64,000 bases of DNA from Xanthostigma xanthostigma (GCA_963575645.1 OY754468.1:11532001-11596000); one strand, 5' to 3'. Shown: positions 31,084 through 42,035, counted from the first letter of the stretch. Notes: generated by a model not told the origin, from the sequence alone. A program made the numbers and translations.

Positions 31084-31925
31084 TTTTTTTTAATGCCTTG
31101 AACACAAAATCGAAGAACTGGCTGAAGAGTAGTGCAGGTTACCCAGACAAGCTGTGAATTTTTAACTTTGCGACAGTTTATTTGCAAAAAAAGTTCATGA
31201 GGCATTTTGACATTTTAATACCTTTAAATTTAAATTATTTTTATTATTATTTTTTTTTGGTATATTTTTTACAATTACCTATATTAATATCAATCATTTA
31301 TTTTGCTTTTGATTAATAATTAAACAGTTGACGATTTATGGATCGATTTCATAACGCTTTGAAATAGATTTTGTCCTCCGGTATTATTAAAAACCCCGCA
31401 TTTATGTGATACCATCCACCCACTAAATTGCACACCGTAACAAATTTGTTATTATAAATTCATCAATTTAACCATTATAATATTAAAATGCGCCGAACAG
31501 AACAAAAGTAAAATTATGTAATCATCATTTGTTTTCAAAACAATGATGTGCACATGTTATTTTATTCCAGTGTTTGCCAAAATATGGTTTTAGAAAACAA
31601 ATTCATAATTCGATAAAAAAATCTTTTAAATCTATACAGATTGAATTTAACACAGTCGTCTAATAGAAACGACGCTGTTATGACGTCATTCCCGTCGCAT
31701 GAAACACTTCCTGATTATTTAACATCGAAATTCTAAAAGCAAAGTCTTGTTTTTTTTTTAATCAGCACAATAAACATGTTTGCTTTTAACAAAAAAAATT
31801 AATAACAATAGATTATAATTTGGACGTAACGCAACATTAGATCTGTGGCCGCGAGGTAAAGAGGCTTATATCAAACTTTTGCAAATTACAAAATCTTTGA
31901 TTATGCTTTTCGATGCTAATTACCA

Positions 31926-32060
31926 TTCCAACCCACAAGTGAGGAATGGTATTAGTTTAAGTCAATAATCACTTTACAAAATTCAATATTTTTTCGTTTT
32001 GTGGTCCCCCCAATCCAAAAAACATATTTTTGGAAAAAAATCGGTACGTCTGTTTATCTG
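31926..32060 (+). repeat. dispersed repeat family A, 5' fragment
   Basis: It begins ccattccaacccacaagtga and includes 'aaaacatatttttggaaaaa'. It is truncated. Confidence 0.6.
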
Positions 32061-32074
32061 AACGCATTTCATTA

Positions 32075-32210
32075 ATTATTTTTTCTATTTTTTAGATCAG
32101 TTCTGAAGAAGGTCCAAAACCGGATTGAAACGTTAATGTATTAATTATATTATTTTTTTGTTAATATATTGTCTGAAAAATTGGTCGATAATTTTATTTA
32201 TTAAAGCATT
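32075..32210 (+). repeat. hammerhead-associated repeat copy
   Basis: The core at 32103-32132 reads CTGAAGA A GGTCC-aaaacc-GGATT GAAACG; stem II tolerates G-U pairs. It is followed by the family end ggtcgataattttatttatt. Confidence 0.6.
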
Positions 32211-32214
32211 TCAT

Positions 32215-32830
32215 TGAATTTAAATAGGGTTCTACTCTGATAGTAAACCAAGTGAATAAAATATAAACCATAGGCGATCCGACCAAAATTGCGTTCTGTA
32301 GAGCTCGGACGTACGGACATACGTACAGACCAACCGACAACTGCTATTCGAGATTTTCAATTACAATTTTAGGACTAATTACGAAACTGAATCAATCTGA
32401 AAGTGGTTCCGTTTTATAGAACAGAATCTCCTCTTTTTAAAAAGCTACAGTTTGAATGGCTTTCGTGCAAATTAACCTAAATATAACTTCTTGTATGAAC
32501 GAAATTCAGCTCTGAAGCGCAAAGCGATAATAGAGCACATACAGCCCCGGATCTAGGGTTTTTTCGAACGGGGGCAGAAACTTGATAATGGCGCCCCCTC
32601 TCTCCAGCGTTTGAAATAAATCACTTAAAAAAAATCACAAATATAGGTATAATTGTTGGCATTTTTCGTGAATGAGAAATCGTCGGAAAAAAGACAGATT
32701 GAGATGGTTTTCAACCATATTCTATCATGATTTGGACGCCGCCTGAAACTGCCGCCCGGGGCAGGTGCCCCGGTTTGCTCCCCCCTAGATCCGGGGCTGA
32801 GCACATACCGCTAGTTTAAGCGATATGTGC
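32215..32830 (-). repeat. dispersed repeat family C, split by a hAT element
   Basis: It is the inverted counterpart of 24216-24600, ending in a decayed version of the same hairpin (gcacataccgctag...agcgatatgtgc, 32801-32830). It is interrupted at 32542-32799. Confidence 0.65.
32542..32799. mobile_element. hAT miniature element in family C
   Basis: Perfect 17-bp inverted ends cagccccggatctaggg / ccctagatccggggctg and a perfect 8-bp duplication agcacata (32534-32541 and 32800-32807). 258 bp, non-coding. Confidence 0.93.
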
Positions 32831-33107
32831 AATAATCAAATACCTATAAAATAAACGGATTAGTTTTGGAAACGCATATCGCCGCCATTTACATAAAACA
32901 AATATAAATTACGGGCGACGGATGGGGCGATGTGGGAGAAGTTCAACACGTTGCTTTAACTAGATGACCCTGGCTCGACACCTACATGCTACGTATCTTC
33001 AACTGAAAATACACAGCTAATATTTTGTTACTTCGCTGCTGCAATCAACAATATTCTAAATATAACGATCGGCCAGGGTTGGCCGATTAAGCAAATTTAG
33101 TTAAAAC

Positions 33108-33880
33108 ATTTTGTTGATGTGAAGATTCTAACATCGCGTGTTAAGAAACGAAAACGTAACGAAATGCGAAACATCGCCCAATGCAAGAGGCAAGGGAAAG
33201 GAGAAAGTCGATCGTTCCATCCGTCACAAAGTAAAGCATGTTTCAATTTTCGTTATGCTTTGTATCATTTTCTTAGCACGCCGTCTCCCGATGAAGGTTA
33301 TGTTATAAATCTCGACTATTATCAACTCTAAGTGCCGACTTCGTAAATTTAGATAACGCATTTATTGAAGTGATTCTTTTTGTCGCAGATATGATCGCAT
33401 ATTAAAAAACGGAAGCGTAACGAAATGTGAAACGTCTAAGCTCGCCGCTCTGTGCAAGAGGCAAAGGAAAAGAGAATATCGATCGTTACACTCGTCACGA
33501 AATGAACCGTTAGGCGTGTTTCAATTTTCGTTACGCTGTCATTTTCTTCTTACCACGCCGTCTTTCGGCGACGGTTGTCGTTCATATAATTTATGTCATA
33601 AATCTCGACTATTCTAAACCCTACGAGCCATCTTCGCAAATTTTGGATAACACATATTTTGTTGAAGTGAAATTTCTTGCCGTTCGTATATTAAGGAATA
33701 GGAGCGTAACGAAAAACGAAACGCCTAAATTCTCCACTCAGTATATCAGTGAAAGGCAAGGGAAAAGAGAATATCGATCGCCCCACTAAACCACCGGGAA
33801 AGTAAGACAGGCGTGTTCCAATTTTCGTTACGCGCTCAAAGAAATTAGCAGGATTGTTAAGATCTTGAAAATTTCTTACC
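33108..33880. repeat. three diverged tandem units of ~255-300 bp
   Basis: Units start near 33108, 33362 and 33658, after ttgttgatgtg/ttattgaagtg/ttgttgaagtg. Each holds a gcgtaacgaaa...tttcgttacgc type inverted repeat around an 'aaaagagaatatcgatcg' block. The 70-codon frame in unit 1 is not conserved in the other units. Confidence 0.75.
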
Positions 33881-34344
33881 TACAAAGTGAGCATCTGGTT
33901 TGTGATTTCGATCAGTAGTGAGAGTAAACAAATATTCATGGAACATAACTAATCACAGAAAAAATCTACTGAATAACCCAGCCCTGTCACCGTTTCCTTG
34001 TCCGTATGTAAATGTTGTACCGGTTCATGTATAATCGCTGTCTCTGCGTTCTCAGTGGCTAATTAACTACTTTTTTACGTAGAAAAAAACATCGCGATTT
34101 TCTAAGATCTCACAATTTGCCCAGCTTAACCTAATTCTAACTAAATCAAACGATATTAAAATACAAACGCAAATGTATTTTTACCCGACTACGGCGAAGC
34201 CAAAAGGAAGGGTTATGCGTTTAGCAGTCTATTTATCCGATTTTGATAAATAAGGTGTCAATCGATTCGTTATTATGGCCTGGGTACCATAGGCTATATT
34301 TATTTTTGGCTTTGGTCCCAAGGGTGAGCAAATTTAAAACAAAT

Positions 34345-34645
34345 AAAAATAAGTTCAAAAACTAAAACCCGACTACTGAAAAGTATGAAACAAGAAAATA
34401 TTCTCATCTGATGATAGCCGTGGTCGTATGCCATCTCATATAATATATATGAGGCCCCTTAAGATGTACAGCGTGATGCACTTTGCCCTAGAGCTTAAGA
34501 TCGCTTACTACGTAACTGTTAAAATGTAATGATTTATTAGGGTAGGTGGTATATGATCACGGCTATCCTCAAATGAGAATAATTTCTTGTTTCATACTTT
34601 TCAGTAGTAGGATTTTAGTTTTTAAACTTATTTTTATATTTAGCA
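34345..34645. mobile_element. inverted-repeat miniature element
   Basis: ~78-bp imperfect terminal inverted repeats (aaaaataagttcaaaaacta... and its inverse) surround ~145 bp of unique sequence. A partial copy of one end is at 6300-6375. Confidence 0.7.
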
Positions 34646-35469
34646 ATTTTAAAGTGACAAATACCAAACAAGTCAGTGCATCTTACACTTTTTATAAAAC
34701 AACTACAGTAGTGTCCAAAGTGTAAACACTTTTTACACTGGAAGACGATATAAAACATACCTAATATTAGTTTTATAGAGCGAACACCAACTTAACCAAA
34801 CTAACAAGTTATTTCACTATATCAAAACTGTACGTGGAAAATCGTTCGCGTAAAAACTCAGAATTTCGCTTATCTCTTGTTTGTTCGCACGGTACGTTCG
34901 ACTGGTGCCCATATTCACCGAACACTATTTAAGATAGAAGTTACTAACCTTGGAACAAATGTATTCAATCGACTAAAATTTACTTTCAATTCACTAAGCA
35001 ATATATCTGTTAGAATAGTTACTTGTATAGAATAAATATATACTGCACTATACGCCTTGCCCTTTTTGTTAAATATTTTGAAGTCCTCCCAAAAATCCGA
35101 CCGTTAGCGTTAGTGTAAACGTCAAAAAAAAGGTTCACAAAATAATAATGTTTTATCCTAACTCAATTGCAAATAAAACTTCCACTAACTTCAATGTTTT
35201 ACAACTATACGCTTCACAAAAAGTTAATAAACAACACAAATAAATTTACAAGAGCAAACTGCAGATATAATACTCCACGTTTATGATCTATGTGGCGGCC
35301 GTTATTATTTTATCAGACGAATAAATATTTACACCCTGGAAGTGAGACAGAATAGATTTATATCTGCAGTAAACATAACTATGGTTGGTGAATTGAATTA
35401 TCGCTATTTATTCGAAGGAATAGCTACCTGAAGAACAAATGAACCGAATAAATAACTACTTACGTTCGG

Positions 35470-35910
35470 TGAATTTGGCCTCTAAGTTTTACACGTCGAA
35501 AATATAACAGCAAAAGTGACAAGCGGATTCATTTGTTAGTGAGTTGTGACTAAACGGCGTTAATACGAAACGTCAAACACTTTCTGTTCGGTAAGTTGGC
35601 AACGTGGAGAGTAGAGAGCGGGACGGCGGTGACGAGATGCAAGTGTAGTGGAGCGGCACAATATACTCGTAAATACGTAGGTACAAAGTACGTACTTAAA
35701 AAACAACTGCCTACATACTTTATAAGGAAGTGTACTTCGTTATGTTGCAGTGTGTTTAAAAGTGTTGTTTTATTTTTTTCCCTCCGCAGGAAATATGTAA
35801 TTCCGCACACTCTCACATACACAGACGACGGGACAGTTGTCGACCGATCAAGATTTGGCGCGACGGCGTAAGTGACTTTATAGTGCACCGCTGCGCATGC
35901 GCAAATCAAG
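35470..35910. promoter_or_regulatory. GC-richer block with an NRF1/ewg-like site, possible promoter
   Basis: tgcgcatgcgc at 35893-35903 is a consensus NRF1-type motif. The surrounding ~400 bp is richer in CpG than its neighbours and has open frames on both strands with no recognisable protein. It could be a distant 5' exon/promoter of mbl or of another gene. The same gcgcatgcgc core also occurs in repeat family A, which weakens the case. Confidence 0.25.
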
Positions 35911-35960
35911 ACGATCGTCGAGTTAGTGACACAGAACGCAGACGATCCTTACTACAAAGC

Positions 35961-36842
35961 CTTATTTACAGGAATACAAATGCATTTTTGGTTCTTCATT
36001 TTTACACCGAGAGATGGCGTTACTGTGCTTATTGTTACGTGTTTCTTTATCATTATATAGCCTAGTCGGCGAGGAAGTAAAAACATTAAAAAGTGCATTA
36101 TTCGGGCACAGGCGAGATTATTGTTGGATTCGCTTCGTTTTAGGGTGTAGTTCAACCCCCTTTAGAGTGCTTACAAATTGTTGGTGTGCTTGATTTTATA
36201 ATTGACAATTAGTGACGAAAATAGTGCTTTTTTCTCTATTTCCTTTAATATCTCCGTTCCTCTTGACTTTTAGTATAGCATATGCATTGAGAAAGTTGTT
36301 CCTTATGAAATTTCCTAAAAAAATGAGCACTGACAGAGGTCGCTAAGTGCAATTGTTAACTTGCAAATAGCCCGGAAAGTTAAAAACACGTTTTTTCACT
36401 ATTTTTTTACTAAAAAATGACCGCACATACATAGTTGATAATTCTCAAAAATGATGTCTATGTTGACCCAAACATGCATGAATAATTTTAGCGTCATCGG
36501 TCAATTACTTGTCGAGTAATTAACTATCACCTTTTTTTTGTTTCCTTAATTAAGTACAAATTGCGCCATTTTTTTCACAAACGGGTTTCGCTAGTCGGAC
36601 CAAGCCAGAAAAATCACAAATCCATTCAACTCTAGTATCCCGTTGGAATTTTTGGAAAAAATTAATTCTAACCGATTTTATAACGATTTCTTTAGCGATA
36701 CAAACGTATAAAACCATATAACTTTTCCAATATTCAATCGTTATAAAATCGTCCTTATTTACAGGAATACAAATGCATCTTTGGTTTTTCATTTTTACAC
36801 CGAGAGATGGCGTTACGTATTTCTTTATAATAACAGTTCTTA
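35961..36842. repeat. pair of ~90-bp direct repeats
   Basis: ccttatttacaggaatacaa...gagatggcgtta occurs at about 35961-36020 with extensions to 36055, and again at about 36753-36835. The sequence between them shows no gene. Confidence 0.65.
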
Positions 36843-36852
36843 AGTTAACTTT

Positions 36853-37067
36853 TACCATTCCAATCCACAAGTGGGGAATGGTACTAGTTTAGATCAAAAA
36901 TCACTTTTCAAAATTTTACAATATCTTTCCGTTTTGAGGTTCCCCGAATCCAAAAAACGTATGTTATTCTGTTTGTCTGTGAGCACGATACAGGTCAAAC
37001 GGATGAACGGATTGAAACCAAATTTTGGGAGGATATTTGGTATGCAAATACGAAGAGCCCTATTGTT
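36853..37067 (+). repeat. dispersed repeat family A, left half
   Basis: It runs from accattccaatccacaagtg to gagccctattgtt and is interrupted by the LTR element. The rest resumes at 43406. Confidence 0.75.
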
Positions 37068-37207
37068 TGCGACGGTCTCGCAACGGTCTTAACTGTCTTT
37101 TTGTGTCAGGCCGGATCTGCTCGCCGGAGCCAGAGTTCAAGAACACGACAGTAGTAAAAATAAAATAAAAGAAATAAAAGATTCTGGTGTATTTTCTCAA
37201 ATAATGT

Positions 37208-37213
37208 TTTATT
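37208..37213 (-). terminator. candidate poly(A) signal AATAAA in the 3' LTR
   Basis: AATAAA on the minus strand, ~140 bp from the LTR's U5 end. Confidence 0.5.
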
Positions 37214-37470
37214 AACAAAAATAATCAATGTAGTTTGTTCATAAACAAAAATAATCAATCGAAATTCATATTATTACATAGATCATGACAACCGGTAATA
37301 CAAACATAAATCAATCAAAGTTCATGTTATTACATAGATCATTACAATTGATTTTACAATCATTTTTACAAAATTATTACAAAGAAATTTATTAATACTA
37401 AACAAAAAGTGCTCTCGCAATGCACTCCAAACTCGGTGTGCCAACTATAGCAGAAACGGAATGGACTAAC

Positions 37471-37866
37471 CGCTATCGTTTCCACGACAGCACACTTAAC
37501 TCAGTATGTGAACGGTAGATGACGGGACGATCTAACCGCTATCGTTTCCACGATAACACACTTAACTCAGTATGCGAACGGTAGATGGCAGGACGGTCTG
37601 ACCGCTATCGTTTCCACGATAACACACTTAACTCAGTGTGCGAACGGTAGGTGGCGGGACGGTCTGACCGTTATCGTTTCCACGATAACACACTTAACTC
37701 AGTATGCGAACGGTAGGTGGCGGGACGGTCTGACCGTTATCGTTTCCACGATAACACACTTAACTCAGTATGCGAACGGTAGGTGGCAGGACGGTCTGAC
37801 CGTTATCGTTTCCACGATAACACACTTAACTCAGTATGCGAACGGTAGATGGCAGGACGGTAACAG
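37471..37866. repeat. six 66-bp tandem repeats in the LTR (3' copy)
   Basis: Units begin at 37471, 37537, 37603, 37669, 37735 and 37801, an exact 66-bp period. Each contains a hairpin of the form gttatcgt-ttcc-acgataac, perfect in the later units. Two 62-bp units follow (37859-37982). The same arrays are at 42439-42834 and 42827-42950 in the 5' LTR. Confidence 0.92.
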
Positions 37867-37982
37867 CTATTTTCACAAATAATACTTCTACTCGAAGTAC
37901 TAACTGTTATCGGCAGGAACGGTAATAGCTATGTTCACAAATAGTACGTCTACTCGAAGTACTAACGGTTATCGGCAGGAAC
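37859..37982. repeat. two 62-bp tandem repeats in the LTR (3' copy)
   Basis: ggtaacagctatttt... and ggtaatagctatgtt... each hold the palindromic block tactcgaagta. Confidence 0.85.
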
Positions 37983-38396
37983 GGTATCAGGTAACGGTAT
38001 ACTTATAGCCAGCAATGTAACTCCACTGCTTTCATAAGCTGGACCTTACTTCTTAACAAGCGAGAAGCGAAGTCACTGCAATCAGAGAGAACACGGCCTT
38101 ATATACTGACCGCTGTTCCCCCACCAGAGCGAGAGTGCAGTGGTAATTAGTTCGGTCGCGTACGGTACACATTCGGAAAGCCGAACAGATAATCATAGTT
38201 CGCAACACAAATGGCTCGTCTGTTTTAGTAAAACATATTATTTACCGCGGCGTTCACTGTTTTTATTAAAACTTAAAATCACTCTGGTTTAGCGGCATTT
38301 TAAAAGAAACAAAAACACTTTCTCTATGTTCAAATTATCAACATAAAAACACTTCAGTAATTAATTATGATTAAAGCAAAAAAATGAAACAAAAGT

Positions 38397-41300
38397 CTAA
38401 TTATTAGTAGCGGCACTATTGTGTGCCGTTACATCACACCCCTCCTTCCGGCGGACGATGTAGGCGCGCCGTAAGACGCCCTGGCCGGTGAATCGTACCC
38501 GCCATACCTGCTGGTCAGAGGCGATGGCGCAGTAGCTGCGGGAACCGAAAATGGCCTGGTGTGGTACGGAGATTCGTACCCCCGGAGCCACGATGAAATC
38601 GCGGGGTCGCGACAAATGAGGGCCATAAATGGGCCCTATGGGGTCTGGTGATGACGGTTCTTGAATTGGTGGCGGTTGTTGAATTGGTGGTGGCCCTTGT
38701 AACGGTGCTGGCGCTTGTACTGGTGGCGGTACCGGTCGGGGTCCTTGTCGGCTGGTTGCCCCTTTTATCGAGGAAACCACTGGTAGTGGTCTGGTTGGTT
38801 TCCTTTCGCCGCCCGGACCAATGAGGTGAGAGATGGAGGCGACAGTGCCGGAGGATGCAACACTCGGCTGGGCAGGTAGCTGTTGGGCTAACGGCACCGG
38901 ACGCTTCCGAGCTAGTGCGTATTTTTCTCGCAGTAATTCCAGTTTCGGTCGTTTGCGGGCTGGTTGCGGTGACGGATCTATGAAAATGGCTCTGGGTGCC
39001 GGCTTCGGTGCTTGGATCGAAGCGATTGCTCGCGCTAGCTGCTCTTCATCCACGTCCATAGGTGTAGCCATCCTGGAAGTTAATGATTCAGAGAAAGGCT
39101 GACCTCTGCTTATATAGCAGTTCGCTGCGGGGTTATCAGGAATGGACGGGACGGGACTGGATTTTAAATCTTGTATATGCACGTGACGATACCATTTTCC
39201 TGTACTGTCTTTTAAATCGACAATAACAGGTGATACAACTTGTTTTACGATCATTGGGCCGTTATACTTCGGAGCAAGTTTTGCGTTGAACGCATCGGCT
39301 TTGCGAGAGAGGGGATATATTTTCTTCCATACCACGTCCCCCACTTTCGGTCTCCAGTCGCGTCTGCGCAGATTGTAATGCGTAGCCTGTCGTTGAAAAG
39401 CGCGTGCTAAGTTGATGCGGACTAATTCATAAGCTTCTGTTAACTGCCGGTGGCGTACGTTCGGTGGCACCACAGTCTGTGTGGATCTACGGTCATCTGG
39501 AAAAATACTTGCTAGTTCTCGTCCATAATTGAGATAGGCCGGTGTAAAACTGGTTGATTCATTCCATGCGGTATTGAAGGCAAATTGTAATTCGGGGATT
39601 TTGGAGTCCCAGTTACGGTGGTTTCGATTAACATATTGTGAAATCATTGTCTTCAGAGTTTTGTTCGCCCGTTCAACAGGATTACAATGCGGGGCCTGTA
39701 CCGGAGATGTGCGATGTTTTATGCCAAAAGCAGCGAGCAGTTGACCGAGTGCATAAGACTTGAATTGGGTTCCATTGTCCGAGATTATTTCATCTGGACA
39801 ACCGTGTCGATATATAATTTGAGTTGCAATTGCATCAGTGATGCCGCCGGCGGTGGCGCGACGTAGGGGTCGCATCTCCACCCACTTGGTAAATCTGTCT
39901 TGCATGTTGAGAAGCCACGTATGTCCGTTGGTGGATCGTGGTAGCGGCCCGACGAGGTCGATAGTGACTTTCTTCCACGGGGCATCTACACACGTAGCAT
40001 GCATACGGCCGGCGGGGCGTTGCTGTGCTGTTTTGTGTTGCAGGCAGCTTTTGCATTGACGGACATAATTGGCAGTATCTCTAAACATGCCTGGCCAATA
40101 GTAGAGTCGGGCCATCCTAGCGATCGTCTTCGCCACTCCAAGATGTCCAGCAGTTGGATCGTCATGGTTGCGTCGTAGCATCTGCTCTCGCAGTTCCTTT
40201 GGAACACATCGTTTCCATTGATCTTCGGCAGGCGTCTCATTAAAGCTGAGATCGTGGAGTACGTGACGATAGAGTTGGCCTTCTCTAATGTCATAATCGG
40301 GGTATTTTGCGGGGTCCTCTTGGACTACTCTGTGCAAACGGCGGTACCACTGGCAGGTCGGAGCGGTATTTATTTTACAGACGGCAGGTTCACGGGACAG
40401 AGCGTCCGCTACTTGGTTGAGAGACCCTCTGCGATATTGGACATTATAGTCATACTGTTGTAGTTGTCGCTCTTCGTCGGGTGTCCGTTCGACAAAGCCT
40501 TCGGAAATTACGCATGTGATCGGAGGCGTGACTGGTGTCGATTCATTCAACGGAGGTGGCGGTGGTAGAATCAGGCCTAGCTTTGCCCATAGATCGACTC
40601 CAATAATTATGTCGCTATCCATAGTTGGTAGAATCATAAACTCGTGTTGATATACGGTTCCGCCTATCTGGATTGGTAGAGTTAACGTGCCGAGTGAGAC
40701 GAGCGTTGTTCCGTCGGCTAGACATAGTGTACTGTCTTCGTTATGTGGTAAATATTGGCGATCACGGGCGAGAGTTGCAATGTTGTCTGTTATGATGGAT
40801 ATCTCAGAGCCGGAGTCTAGTAGAGCGTTAAATTTTTGATGCCACAGGAACACTTCTATATGCGGTCGTGGGTGATAGTCTATCTTTATTGTGCTGGATC
40901 GGGCCTGCGTGTTGTATTTCCCGACCCGCTGAGCGTTTCCCGATACTAGGTGGCATTCTCTAGTTAATATGTCGTCTTTCCCACATATGGAGCAAAATTT
41001 CTTCGGTGTCTGTCGGCAATTAAAACGTGTATGTCCCCTTTGTTTACAGCGCCAACAGCAGTTGTCTCGGTTATATACGACAGCTGTTACTTTGTGCGTT
41101 TCGGCTGGACTGATAACGGTACGACTGATTTTTTGTTGTTCTCTTTGTTCAAGACGCACTGTTTCGTATTCAGATGCTTGTGCGTAGAGATCTCCTACAG
41201 TATGAGTGTCCCGTCGACGTATATATAACTTATAATCGGGACTCATATTATCATATAATCGGTCAATCTGTCCTTCTGGTGACATGCCGCCGGCCCTGCG

Positions 41301-41927
41301 CATTAGTGTTTGCATAGTCGCGGCGTAATTGCTAAAGGATTCTTCGGTTTTCTGGTGGCGTTGTTGTATTTCACGTTCAAGTTGGTAACGGTGTCGATAA
41401 GGAAGGTAATGTTTCTTAAGCTCGCTGACGAAGTCTGTCCATGTACGCCACAAGTGATTGTTGTTACGGTACCACAAGAGCGTGTCCCCTCGAAGTAGCT
41501 CTGGTATACTCGCAAATAATTGTTCGGTTCCATATCCATATGCACGCCGTAGTTCTTCTATTCTCTCTAGGAAGCCGAAAGTATCTTTACCATCAAAATA
41601 ACATCCCCACTTACGGATTTGATTCATTGTCTTGGCGGTATCTGGTGAGGTTGTTAAATCGGAGGGCTGGTCTGGGAAGGTAATATTTGTTTGTGTTTCA
41701 GGTATGTCTAGGACGGGTTTATGTAGTCGTTTTGGTTTAGCGCCACCGCAGGCAGCCTCTGGTGGATGATCCAGGTTGTCATCACGGAAAAGCTCGGGGT
41801 GCTGGTCTACGAAGGCGCTTAGTCTCCGGCGGAGTTCATCGCTAGTTCCGGTCGAATCAATCTTGTTGTCAGACAGTATCTTTATCAGACTGTCTTTGTT
41901 GAGTTGGTAAATCCAGCTCTTTGTCAT
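38397..41927 (-). CDS. gag-pol: Gag-PR-IN polyprotein of element 3, lacking RT and most of RNase H
   Basis: One 1176-codon frame. In order: a SAP-like N-terminus (about 5-45), capsid-like region, zinc knuckle CWRCKQRGHTRFNC (~289) plus a second cysteine-rich motif lacking standard spacing (~312), protease ALLDSGSEI (~366), then about 110 residues later a jump at QLQ|QYDYNV (~486) straight into the RNase H/connection end NQVADALSR. Next come the integrase HHCC finger (H ~593, CKSC ~624) and D-D-E core (TIDLVGP ~655, SDNGTQF ~715, PVERANK ~750), and an integrase C-terminal region (~880). A ~245-residue proline- and basic-rich extension follows (~930-1176). No YxDD motif exists. Gag and pol share one frame, so no frameshift is needed. 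The ORF crosses the polypurine tract and ends 37 bp inside the LTR. The loss is in frame and the rest is uninterrupted, so RT would have to come in trans. Confidence 0.92.
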   Translation of the reverse strand: MTKSWIYQLNKDSLIKILSDNKIDSTGTSDELRRRLSAFVDQHPELFRDDNLDHPPEAACGGAKPKRLHKPVLDIPETQTNITFPDQPSDLTTSPDTAKTMNQIRKWGCYFDGKDTFGFLERIEELRRAYGYGTEQLFASIPELLRGDTLLWYRNNNHLWRTWTDFVSELKKHYLPYRHRYQLEREIQQRHQKTEESFSNYAATMQTLMRRAGGMSPEGQIDRLYDNMSPDYKLYIRRRDTHTVGDLYAQASEYETVRLEQREQQKISRTVISPAETHKVTAVVYNRDNCCWRCKQRGHTRFNCRQTPKKFCSICGKDDILTRECHLVSGNAQRVGKYNTQARSSTIKIDYHPRPHIEVFLWHQKFNALLDSGSEISIITDNIATLARDRQYLPHNEDSTLCLADGTTLVSLGTLTLPIQIGGTVYQHEFMILPTMDSDIIIGVDLWAKLGLILPPPPPLNESTPVTPPITCVISEGFVERTPDEERQLQQYDYNVQYRRGSLNQVADALSREPAVCKINTAPTCQWYRRLHRVVQEDPAKYPDYDIREGQLYRHVLHDLSFNETPAEDQWKRCVPKELREQMLRRNHDDPTAGHLGVAKTIARMARLYYWPGMFRDTANYVRQCKSCLQHKTAQQRPAGRMHATCVDAPWKKVTIDLVGPLPRSTNGHTWLLNMQDRFTKWVEMRPLRRATAGGITDAIATQIIYRHGCPDEIISDNGTQFKSYALGQLLAAFGIKHRTSPVQAPHCNPVERANKTLKTMISQYVNRNHRNWDSKIPELQFAFNTAWNESTSFTPAYLNYGRELASIFPDDRRSTQTVVPPNVRHRQLTEAYELVRINLARAFQRQATHYNLRRRDWRPKVGDVVWKKIYPLSRKADAFNAKLAPKYNGPMIVKQVVSPVIVDLKDSTGKWYRHVHIQDLKSSPVPSIPDNPAANCYISRGQPFSESLTSRMATPMDVDEEQLARAIASIQAPKPAPRAIFIDPSPQPARKRPKLELLREKYALARKRPVPLAQQLPAQPSVASSGTVASISHLIGPGGERKPTRPLPVVSSIKGATSRQGPRPVPPPVQAPAPLQGPPPIQQPPPIQEPSSPDPIGPIYGPHLSRPRDFIVAPGVRISVPHQAIFGSRSYCAIASDQQVWRVRFTGQGVLRRAYIVRRKEGCDVTAHNSAATNN
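38434..38449 (-). promoter_or_regulatory. polypurine tract of element 3
   Basis: The minus strand reads GGAAGGAGGGGTGTGA immediately before the 3' LTR. The ORF is translated through it. Confidence 0.85.
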
Positions 41928-42017
41928 CTTGGTATCTAAGAGAAATTACACAGTAGGGAGAAAAGACAAAGTTATAATTAAGAAAATAAACCAGAAATAA
42001 AATTAATTACGGAAACG

Positions 42018-42035
42018 GTCCCTGTTCGGGCGCCA
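42018..42035 (-). promoter_or_regulatory. primer binding site, tRNA-Lys type
   Basis: The minus strand reads TGGCGCCCGAACAGGGAC directly after the 5' LTR. This is the 18-nt complement of the tRNA-Lys acceptor end used by many retroelements. Confidence 0.92.

Larger units (their letters stand above)
37068..38433 (-). repeat. 3' LTR of element 3
   Basis: It has TG...CA ends. On the minus strand a TATA box (38105-38098) and an AATAAA (37213-37208) suggest U3 of ~360 bp, then a long R of ~900 bp that includes the tandem arrays. The R/U5 division is inferred from these signals only. Confidence 0.93.

Noticed and set aside
37471-37866. CRISPR-like array from regular 66-bp repeats
   Set aside because: The units are fully repetitive with no unique spacers, and they lie inside a retrotransposon LTR of an insect genome.
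39785-41683. Multiple 60-100-codon frames inside the 37-43 kb element on both strands
   Set aside because: They are out-of-frame shadows of the 1176-codon ORF.
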